Origin: CAZKUN01 sp964555935
GTDB taxonomy: Bacteria > Armatimonadota > Zipacnadia > Zipacnadales > VGFC01
Assembly: GCA_964555935.1 (NCBI GenBank)
Contig: CAZKUN010000009.1
Coordinates: 1 to 64,000 of the forward strand
Reading direction: 5' to 3'
DNA length: 64,000 nucleotides
Of this stretch, positions 27,386 through 34,748 are shown in pieces (position 1 is the stretch's first letter; each line of letters begins with the position of its first letter). Below the pieces are notes generated by a model, which had not been told where the DNA came from, made no database searches, and worked only from the letters and a program-made list of their open reading frames with translations. A program made the position numbers and the translations under genes.

Positions 27386-28348
27386 ATGAGAGACATCCGC
27401 GTCGCGAGCGTCCAGTTCGAGCACGCCTCCGGCGACAAGGAGGCCAATCTCGCCAAGGTCCGCCAATTCACCGAAGCCGCCGCGCAAGCCGGGTGCGAGA
27501 TGGTCATCTTCCCCGAGTGCTGCCTGACGGGCTACTGGTTCCTGCGCAACCTCTCGCGTGACGAAGTGGAGGCCATCGCCGAACCCGTTCCCGGCGGCCC
27601 GCTGACGGATGCGCTCAAGGCTCTCTCCCGCGAATCGGCGATGACTGTCGGCGCCGGGCTCGTTGAGATCGACGGCGACACCATGTACAACACCTACGTC
27701 GTCGCGATGCCATGTGGCACGATCAGGAAGCACCGAAAGATCCACGCGTTCATCAGCGCCCACGTCGAGTGTGGCTCTGAGTACACCGTCTTCGACACGC
27801 CCCACGGCTTCCGCGCGGGCGTGCTGACGTGCTACGACAACAACATCGGCGAGAACGCGCGCATCACGCGCCTGATGGGAGCTGAGATCCTCATCGCGCC
27901 GCACCAGACCGGCGGCTGCGATTCGCCCGATCCTCACACCATGGGGCTTGTCGACAGGGAGCTGTGGGACAACCGCGAGGCCGATCCCGAGGCCATCGAG
28001 GCCGAGCTTCGCGGCGACAAGGGTCGCGGGTGGATGGCGCGCTGGTTGCCCGCCCGGGCGCATGACAACGGAATGTTCCTCATCTTCAGCAACGGCGTGG
28101 GGTACGATGACGATGAGATCCGCACGGGCAACGCGATGATCCTCGATCCCTACGGTCGGATGCTCGCCGAGACCTGGAAAGCCGGCGATGACATGGTCGT
28201 CGCCGATCTCGATGCCGGGCTCATGGAGCGCACCACCGGGGCCCGCTGGATCAAGACTCGTCGGCCGGATCTGTACTCGATGATTTCGACACCAACCGGC
28301 CTGGAGGAAGATACTCGTAAGGTGCGGTTCGACAAGAAGGGCGTGTGA
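27386..28348 (+). CDS. Nitrilase-superfamily carbon-nitrogen hydrolase
   Basis: The product has 320 residues from ATG 27386; AGGAG overlaps the stop of the preceding gene. The family triad is complete: Glu44 (I-F-P-E-C-C-L-T-G-Y), Lys118 (H-R-K-I-H-A-F) and Cys149 (L-T-C-Y-D-N-N). No signal peptide is present, so it acts in the cytoplasm. Nitrilase-superfamily amidases hydrolyse amides, carbamoyl groups or nitriles of small molecules. Downstream of a lyase and sulfatase it may process an amidated sugar derivative after uptake, but the substrate is unknown. The next gene starts 26 nt downstream. Confidence 0.9.
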   Translation: MRDIRVASVQFEHASGDKEANLAKVRQFTEAAAQAGCEMVIFPECCLTGYWFLRNLSRDEVEAIAEPVPGGPLTDALKALSRESAMTVGAGLVEIDGDTMYNTYVVAMPCGTIRKHRKIHAFISAHVECGSEYTVFDTPHGFRAGVLTCYDNNIGENARITRLMGAEILIAPHQTGGCDSPDPHTMGLVDRELWDNREADPEAIEAELRGDKGRGWMARWLPARAHDNGMFLIFSNGVGYDDDEIRTGNAMILDPYGRMLAETWKAGDDMVVADLDAGLMERTTGARWIKTRRPDLYSMISTPTGLEEDTRKVRFDKKGV

Positions 28349-28373
28349 CCAGGCGCCGGAACAGGAGCAGCGC

Positions 28374-29084
28374 GTGACACCAACCGTCCGCATCAACAGC
28401 CGCCGGATCTTCATCGCCGCCGTGGTCATCTCGCTGCTGCTGGCGGCTGGGAGCCTGACGACACAGTTCATGCGGGTCATCGGCGGCATGCAGGAAGTCC
28501 CGCTGGACCATCTCCTCAACGTCGACAGTGAGGGGAACCTCCCCACGTGCTTCTCGACGATGCTGCTCGCCCTGGCCGCGGCGCTGCTGTACGTCATCGG
28601 CTCCGCAAGGCGCTCCGAGAAGTCACCGGACGGCCGTTACTGGCTCGCCCTCTCGGGCATCTTCCTCTATCTATCCATCGACGAGGCCGCTCACCTGCAT
28701 GAGATGGGCCGTTCTATCCCCCAAAGCATCGTCCCCGACTGGGGCGGCATCTTCCATCGGCGATGGGTTGTGGCCGCCATACCGGCCGTCGCCGTCGTCT
28801 GCATCGTGTTCTTCCGCTTCGTAATGCGCCTGCCAAAGGAGACGCGTCGGCTGTTTCTCATCTCCGCTACGATGTTCGTCGGCGGCGCCCTCGGCCTGGA
28901 GCTTGTGGCGGGTGTTCTCAAGCACGCGGGCGTTGCCAAGCCCTGGCGCATCGTCGGCGAGACCGTTGAGGAGTTGTGCGAGATGAACGGCGCCATTCTG
29001 TTCAACTACGCGCTGTTGCGCTACATCGCCAACCACCTGCCCGGCATCCACCTGAACGTCGACACGCCCCCTGAACAACCGTAG
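28374..29084 (+). CDS. Multipass membrane protein of unknown function
   Basis: The 236-residue product starts at GTG 28374 with AGGAG at 28363-28367. I see six likely membrane segments: about residues 12-33, 62-78, 88-104, 128-148, 160-182 and 200-225. Two conserved-looking polar patches lie in or next to membrane segments: S-I-D-E-A-A-H-L-H-E after the third, and E-T-V-E-E-L-C-E-M-N at the sixth. His, Asp and Glu buried in this way would suit a metal-dependent or proton-linked membrane enzyme, but I do not recognise a characterised family. It follows the nitrilase gene on the same strand and is followed by a hairpin. Confidence 0.75.
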   Translation: MTPTVRINSRRIFIAAVVISLLLAAGSLTTQFMRVIGGMQEVPLDHLLNVDSEGNLPTCFSTMLLALAAALLYVIGSARRSEKSPDGRYWLALSGIFLYLSIDEAAHLHEMGRSIPQSIVPDWGGIFHRRWVVAAIPAVAVVCIVFFRFVMRLPKETRRLFLISATMFVGGALGLELVAGVLKHAGVAKPWRIVGETVEELCEMNGAILFNYALLRYIANHLPGIHLNVDTPPEQP

Positions 29085-29087
29085 CCG

Positions 29088-29113
29088 TTGGCGCGGAAAG
29101 TCCTCGGCGCCAA
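29088..29113 (+). terminator. Inverted repeat just after a stop codon
   Basis: TTGGCGC (29088-29094) pairs with GCGCCAA (29107-29113) around a 12-nt loop, 3 nt past the TAG of the membrane-protein gene. There is no U-tract, so termination would be weak or factor-dependent; it may instead be a transcript-stabilising hairpin. Confidence 0.3.
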
Positions 29114-29186
29114 GGTCCATCCGCCGTCCCTCCCGAACCCCCACCTGTCCAATCTGAACTCGCATGTCAACAGGAGGCACCTGCCA

Positions 29187-30224
29187 ATGGCCGATGACGT
29201 CCGCATTGGAATCGTAGGACTTGGGATGGGCCGTGACCGGGCAAACAAAGCCGCCAACACGCCGGGAGCCAAGCTTGTGGCCGTCTGTGATATCCTCGAG
29301 GAGCGCGGCGCGAAGGCCGCCGAGGAACTCGACGTTGAGTGGATCACCGACTACGAGGATATGCTCAAGCGTGACGACATCGATGCTATCGGCGTCTTCA
29401 CGCCAAGCGGAATGCACTGCGACTTCTCCATCGCCGCGTTGCAGGCAGGCAAGCACGCCTTCATGACGAAGCCGATGGACATATCCGTCGCCAAGTGCGA
29501 TGCGGCCATCAATGAGGCCAAGGAGCGCGGCCTCATCTGCGCCATCGACTTCGAGAGCCGCTACAACCCGAACAACCACCGCATCAAGGCCGCCATCGAC
29601 CAAGGCGCCCTCGGCAAGATCATCCTCGGCGATCTCAGCATGAAGTGGTTCCGGAGCCAAGCTTACTACGCCACCGGGTCACCGGCGGGCTGGCGCAGCC
29701 GGCTTGAGACCGAACGCGGCTCCATGGCGAACCAAGGCGTGCACTACGTCGATCTCATCCAGTGGTGGCTCGGGCCCATCGACACCGTCCTCGGCACTTA
29801 CGGCACCTATGCCCACGACATCGAACCCGAAGACGCCGCCGCTGCGATCATCAACTTCGCCTCCGGCGCGAAGGGCGTCGTCGTGACGACGACCACCGCG
29901 TTCCCCGACCAGGGGACCAGTCTTCAGGTCGGCGGCGACCGCGGCACGATCTCGTGGAAGGACCAGGGCGTCGATCTCTTCCGCGCTGTCCAGGGCGACG
30001 CGGGTTCGGCGGGCGAGTGGGACAAGCCCGAGCCGGTCGACATGTGCATCGACGATTTCCCCGCGCCCGACGACCTTCCGGCCCACGTCATCGCTGACGT
30101 CGTCGGCGCGATTACCGAGGGCAAGCCACTCCAGTGCGACGGTCACGAGGGCCGCAAGGCCGTGTCGATCTTCGAGGCGACCTACAACTCGTCCGACGCC
30201 GGCACGCCGGTACCGTTGCCATAG
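29187..30224 (+). CDS. Gfo/Idh/MocA-family oxidoreductase (cytoplasmic)
   Basis: I take ATG 29187, which has CAGGAGG at 29171-29177, rather than the upstream in-frame start; this gives 345 residues with the Rossmann site I-G-I-V-G-L-G-M-G close to the N-terminus. The usual E-K-P catalytic segment appears as M-T-K-P with Lys95 kept, followed by M-D-I-S-V-A-K-C-D. The C-terminal half holds W-R-S-R-L-E-T-E-R-G-S-M-A-N-Q-G-V-H-Y-V-D, where the family's substrate-binding His lies. It is probably an NAD(P)-dependent sugar or inositol dehydrogenase without export signal. It may be transcribed from its own promoter because a hairpin and about 100 non-coding nt precede it. Confidence 0.9.
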   Translation: MADDVRIGIVGLGMGRDRANKAANTPGAKLVAVCDILEERGAKAAEELDVEWITDYEDMLKRDDIDAIGVFTPSGMHCDFSIAALQAGKHAFMTKPMDISVAKCDAAINEAKERGLICAIDFESRYNPNNHRIKAAIDQGALGKIILGDLSMKWFRSQAYYATGSPAGWRSRLETERGSMANQGVHYVDLIQWWLGPIDTVLGTYGTYAHDIEPEDAAAAIINFASGAKGVVVTTTTAFPDQGTSLQVGGDRGTISWKDQGVDLFRAVQGDAGSAGEWDKPEPVDMCIDDFPAPDDLPAHVIADVVGAITEGKPLQCDGHEGRKAVSIFEATYNSSDAGTPVPLP

Positions 30225-30240
30225 CTGCCGATTGCGCCGC

Positions 30241-30263
30241 CGGGAGGGGCCTGCCCCCTCCCG
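30241..30263 (+). terminator. GC-rich hairpin between oxidoreductase and heparinase-like gene
   Basis: CGGGAGGGG (30241-30249) pairs perfectly with CCCCTCCCG (30255-30263) around a 5-nt loop, 16 nt past the stop at 30224 and 33 nt before the next ATG. No U-tract follows. It could be a weak terminator, an RNA-stability element, or a copy of a genome-wide palindromic repeat. Confidence 0.4.
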
Positions 30264-30296
30264 CGGCTGTCATAGCCCACAGGAGACCCCGTAGCA

Positions 30297-33247
30297 ATGC
30301 GCGCGCTCTGCATCCTCATTGTCCTGAGCATCGCCATCCCCACGACCGCCCAGAACGCCTTCACGCTCGATGACTTCGAGGGCGAGTTGGTCGGCTGGCC
30401 GGGCACGGTGGAGCTGGTTGACGATGCGGCGCAGGGCCAAAAGGCCCTCCGTTACCTCGCTCCCGCGACCGAGGGCGTCAAGGGCATCATGATGCATTTC
30501 GATGATCGCGGCATTGAGCTGTCGGAGTGGGACCGCCTTCGCTTCGAGTTCAAGGTGGAGGGAGAGACGTGCGACTGGTTCGGCGTGAAGATCATTGATT
30601 TCCCGCTCGCCGACGGAATGCAGGCCACCTGGCAGATCAAGGAGTTCGCTCCTAGCGAGTGGCAGAGGGCCGAGATTGACCTCCACAATCCCATGTGGCG
30701 CTGGGGCGACACGCCCGACGAGAACAGCCAGTGGTTCAACATCCGCCTGCAATTCGCCGGCGGCAAGAGCTGTCCAATCCTCATCGACAACGTCCGCTTG
30801 ATCCGCGACCCCGTCCGCATCGAGTCGGTCGAGATGTCCGAGCCCAAAGCCGACGGTGACGCGCTGAGCGTCAACTACCAGGTCACGGTCGCCAACCTCC
30901 TCGATGGACCGGCCGAGATCTCCGCGACGCTGGCGGACGTCTCGGAGGCGCTCCAAGCCGGCCTGGCCGAGGCTGAGCTGTCGATCCCCAGGGACGGCAA
31001 GGACACTGTCTCGGCGAGACTTGCGGTGAAGGTCGCGGGCGATGGCGCCGTCGCGCCGCTGACGCATCACTCGGCGCGCCTCATCGTGAGCGTGGAGGGA
31101 ATTGAGGACATGGACAAGTCAACCGAGTTGTCACTCGCCGTTCCTCTGGGCGAGATCGAGCACCCATCACTCCTCATTACCCGCGCGCAGGCGGCCGAAA
31201 TTCTCGCGCGGACGGAGGAGTCCGATGAACTCAAATCGATCTACGAGGGCCTCGAGAAAGCCGCGAACGCCTGGCTCGAAAAGACGCCCGAATATCCCGA
31301 CCGCGGCGGTCAGTGGTGGCACTGGTACACGTGCAAGGCGTGCGGCGGGCGGCTGCAGACGAAGTCACCCACCGAGCACGCGTGCCCCGACTGCGGCGAG
31401 GTCTACTCCGGCTGGCCTTACGATGACGTGATCCTCGACCGAGAGCACAACAACCTCGCCAGGGCCATCCGCGACTGCGGGCTGATGTATGTGTTCACCG
31501 GCGACGACGCGTATGCCGCGAAATCGCGAGAGATCCTCCTCGGCTACGCCGAGCGCTACCTCAACTACCCGCTCCACAACATCCACGGCGAGCCGAAGAA
31601 GGGCGGCGGCCACGTCGGCCCGCAGACGCTCGATGAATCGACCTGGCTGATCCCCGTCGCGCAAGGGTTCGACTGCGTCTACGACACGCTCAGCGATGAG
31701 GACCGCCAGACGATTGCCGACCGACTCCTGCTCCCGGCCGCATGGCTGATCCACGATCACCAGTGGGGCATTCACAACATCTGTTGCTGGCACGATTCAG
31801 CCTACGGGCTCGTCGGTTTGGCGCTTGGCAACAGCGATCTCGCCGCCGCCGCCATCAACGGGCCGAAGGGATTCCGCGCGCAGATCGAAGAGGGCGTCAC
31901 CGACGATGGTTTCTGGTACGAGAGCGCGTGGGGGTATCACTTCTACACCATGAGCGCTCTGCAACCCCTGGCCGTCGCCGCCAGGAACGTGGGCATCGAT
32001 CTCTACACCGACCGTTACAAGGGCATGTATGACGCGCCACTCGCGTTCATGGCGCCCGGCGGCGCGCTGGCGGCCTTCAACGATAGCGGGACGGCGAACC
32101 CGCTGGGCCAGGGCCGAATGTACGAGGTCGCGTACTCGCAGTGGCACGATCCCCGGCATCTCTTGCCCATCATCAGGACAGGCCGCCGCAGCNNNNNNNN
32201 NNGGAGCCCTTCACCCTTGGCTCGACCGTCTTCCCCGACGCCGGCTACGTGATCCTTCGGAGCGGCGCCACCGGCGCGGAGGGGGCTGACCGCCACATAC
32301 CCGAGAACTACGTCGCGCTGGACTACGGGCCCCACGGCGGCGGACACGGCCACCCGGATAAACTCGGCTTCGTGCTCTACGGTAAGGGCCAGTTGCTCGC
32401 CGAAGATCCGGGCAGCATCGCGTACGGCAATCCCGCCCACCAAGGCTGGTTCAGGCAGACGATCAGCCACAACACGGTCGTCGTGGACGGAAAGAGTCAG
32501 AAGGCCTGCACGGGCGAGCTGCAATTCTCGGCATTCGCCGACGGTATCGGCCTCTGCAGCGCTCGCGCCGACGGCGCCTATGATGACGCGCGCCTGCGGC
32601 GCTCGATGGCACTGGTTGGCGACAGGCTGATCGACATCGTGCTCTGCGAATCCGACGAAGACGCCACCTTCGACCTCGCCTACCACAACCGTGGCGTGAT
32701 GGCATCATCTCTCCCCTTCACCGACCTCGCCGAGGCCCCCGAGGGCCAGGGCTACGAGTGGGCGAAGACTTGGCGATCCGCTGATGCTGGTGGGCCGTGG
32801 GGCGCAACATGGACGCAGGATGATGGACCGAGCGTGGCCTTGGCCCAGGCGCCCGGCGCGTCCACAGTCCTGACCGCCATCGGCATGGGAAACCCGACGC
32901 GCATCAAGGTACCGTTCGTGGTCTCTCGGACCACGGGCAAGTCGGCGCTATATTGCTCGGCGGTGCAGATCACCGATGGGGCGCCCGCAGGCGATCTTGC
33001 GGTTGAGATCCTCGCCATCGATGGCGGCGACGCCGACGAGATACCGGTCGCCGTGCAGGTCACCGGAGCGGGCGCGACGGACGTCCTGATCACCAATCCA
33101 GCCGGGGGCGTCGTCACAGCCGGCCAATACGAACTGTCCGGACAGGGGGCTCTGCTGCGCTACTCCGGAGGGGCGCTGGAGCAGTTGCTCGCCGTGGGCG
33201 ATTCGAAGGTGAGTGTCGGCGGCGCCCAGTTGCGAGCCGCCGAGTAG
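30297..33247 (+). CDS. Secreted heparinase II/III-like lyase, interrupted by assembly gap
   Basis: The gene opens at ATG 30297 with a signal peptide (M-R-A-L-C-I-L-I-V-L-S-I-A-I-P-T-T-A-Q). It runs open to a 10-N gap at 32193-32202 and continues in another frame to TAG 33247. Both halves belong to one heparinase II/III-type protein. The 5' part has a beta module, then H-P-S-L-L-I-T-R-A-Q-A and an (alpha/alpha) toroid with D-H-Q-W-G-I-H-N. The 3' part has G-G-G-H-G-H-P-D-K-L-G-F and S-H-N-T-V-V-V-D. A four-cysteine zinc-ribbon-like insert (C-K-A-C-G-G ... C-P-D-C-G, about residues 345-366) lies in the toroid. The frame change is an artefact of the unknown gap length, not a proven frameshift. 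Confidence 0.85.
32193..32202. other. Assembly gap (10 N)
   Basis: Ten Ns lie inside the heparinase-like gene. For the two reading frames to join, the true missing length must leave remainder 2 when divided by 3; the placeholder of 10 leaves 1, so the gap size shown is not the real one. Confidence 0.95.
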
Positions 33248-33259
33248 GGGGAGCGGGAC

Positions 33260-34555
33260 ATGAGCAACCTCAACCGACGAGACTTCATCAGAGCGAGCGC
33301 CGCGGCAGGCGTGGCTCCGCTCATCGCTTCGGGCGTTGCGGCTCAGACCGATCCGAAGCCGCTTCGCGTGGGCGTGATAGGCACAGGCGGCCGAGGCACG
33401 CATCTCCTGCGCCTTGCCCTCGGCTTCGAGGGCGTTGAGGTCCCCGCGCTGTGCGATACCAACGACGCCAACCTCAACCGCGCCATCGGCGTGGTGAAGG
33501 AAGCGCGCGGCAACGCGCCCGTCGGCTACTCCCAGAGTCCCACGCACTACCGTCGCCTGCTCGATCGAGGGGACGTTGATGCCGTCATCGTCGCCACGCC
33601 CCAGCAACTCCACGGCGCGATGTGCATCGACGCGCTCAATGCCGGCAAGCACGCGCTCAGCGAAGTCGCGGCGGCGATGACGATGGACGACTGCATGGGA
33701 CTCGTGGAGGCTGAGCGCGATTCCGGCAAGGTCTACATGCTCAGCGAGAACTGCTGCTATTACACGCAGAATCTCGCGGTGCTCAACATGTCGCGCGCGG
33801 GTGTGTTCGGAGACATCACTTACTCCGAGTGCGGCTACGTTCACGACTGCCGCTACCTGATGTTCGACGGCGCCGGCAAGCTCACGTGGCGCGGGGAGAT
33901 GTCGCGAGATTACGTCGGCAACCTCTACCCCACTCACGCTATCGGCCCGGTCTGTCAATGGCTGGGGATCAACCGAGGCGATCGGCTCGAATCCCTCGTC
34001 GCCTCCACTACCGAGTCGAAGGCCATCGAGCATTACGTCCGCGAGAGGTACGGGGCCGATAGCGAACAGGCGAAGATCAACTTCGCGGTCGGCGATAGCA
34101 CCAGCACTCTCATCCGCACCGCCAAGGGCGTCCTAATCGATCTGCGGTTCGACATCTACTCGGCCCACCCGCTGCTGAGCACCACGTATCTCACGCTGCA
34201 GGGAACGACCGCATCCTACGAGGACCGCAAGGGCCAGCAGGAGATCTGGATCGACGGCCGGAGCGAGAAGGTCGCGTGGGAGCCGTTTAGCACGTACGCC
34301 GCAGAACACGAGAGCGACCTCTGGAAGCAGTACCGCGAGAAGGCCGCAAGCTCTGGCCACGGCGGGGCGGATTTCTTCGCCGTTCAACAGTTCATCGAGG
34401 CCGCGAGCACGGGCGGCCCCAGTCCGATCCCCGCCGCCGACGCCGCCGCGTGGAGTTGCGTCATCCCGCTGTCGTGGGCATCCATCCGGGCCGGCGGCGC
34501 GCCGCAGGAGATCCCGGACTTCACGAACGGCGCGTGGAAGGGCGAAACGGCGTGA
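33260..34555 (+). CDS. Tat-exported GH109-like Gfo/Idh/MocA protein
   Basis: The 431-residue product starts at ATG 33260 after GGGGAG. It has a twin-arginine signal (N-R-R-D-F-I-R-A-S-A-A-A-G) and the Rossmann site V-G-V-I-G-T-G-G-R-G. Instead of E-K-P it has S-E-V-A-A-A-M-T, followed by L-S-E-N-C-C-Y-Y-T, N-L-Y-P-T-H-A-I-G-P-V and a C-terminal A-A-A-W-S-C-V-I-P-L-S-W-A-S-I. This order is the hallmark of GH109 NAD-dependent alpha-N-acetylgalactosaminidases, which keep a bound NAD and cleave glycosides by transient oxidation. It is therefore more likely a periplasmic glycosidase than a dehydrogenase. It is 12 nt downstream of the heparinase-like gene and probably cotranscribed. Confidence 0.87.
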   Translation: MSNLNRRDFIRASAAAGVAPLIASGVAAQTDPKPLRVGVIGTGGRGTHLLRLALGFEGVEVPALCDTNDANLNRAIGVVKEARGNAPVGYSQSPTHYRRLLDRGDVDAVIVATPQQLHGAMCIDALNAGKHALSEVAAAMTMDDCMGLVEAERDSGKVYMLSENCCYYTQNLAVLNMSRAGVFGDITYSECGYVHDCRYLMFDGAGKLTWRGEMSRDYVGNLYPTHAIGPVCQWLGINRGDRLESLVASTTESKAIEHYVRERYGADSEQAKINFAVGDSTSTLIRTAKGVLIDLRFDIYSAHPLLSTTYLTLQGTTASYEDRKGQQEIWIDGRSEKVAWEPFSTYAAEHESDLWKQYREKAASSGHGGADFFAVQQFIEAASTGGPSPIPAADAAAWSCVIPLSWASIRAGGAPQEIPDFTNGAWKGETA

Positions 34556-34606
34556 GGGCCGGAGGCGATTTCGCTGAGTTCTGCCTCGACGGAAACGCCG
34601 GCGGGC

Positions 34607-34612
34607 TATACT
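34607..34612 (+). promoter_or_regulatory. Possible -10 element upstream of the DUF1638-HyuA gene
   Basis: TATACT stands about 140 nt before the GTG at 34749, in a 193-nt non-coding stretch. A partial -35 (TCGACG, 34586-34591) is 15 nt upstream, which is short spacing. The assignment is tentative. Confidence 0.25.
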
Positions 34613-34685
34613 ATGTTGTGGCGAAGGACTGCGGAGAGAAGAGCGAGTGCAGCCGAGGCGTTGTGATCGTGAAGAGCCGACTTCA

Positions 34686-34714
34686 GTAGGGGCGCAATTC
34701 ATTGCGCTCTGCCG
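34686..34714 (+). repeat. GTAGGGGCG palindromic repeat, copy A
   Basis: The element begins GTAGGGGCGCAATTCATTGC and continues to GCCG. GGCGCAAT and ATTGCGCT form a hairpin across the central TC. It differs from the copy at 59989-60017 by one base. It lies 35 nt before the start of the DUF1638-HyuA gene. Confidence 0.85.
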
Positions 34715-34748
34715 CTCAACCCAACCAGAACCTGGAAACCAACCAAAC

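Noticed and set aside
32193..33247. Natural frameshift or pseudogene in the heparinase-like gene
   Set aside because: The frame change coincides exactly with the run of N, so it is explained by the unknown gap length.
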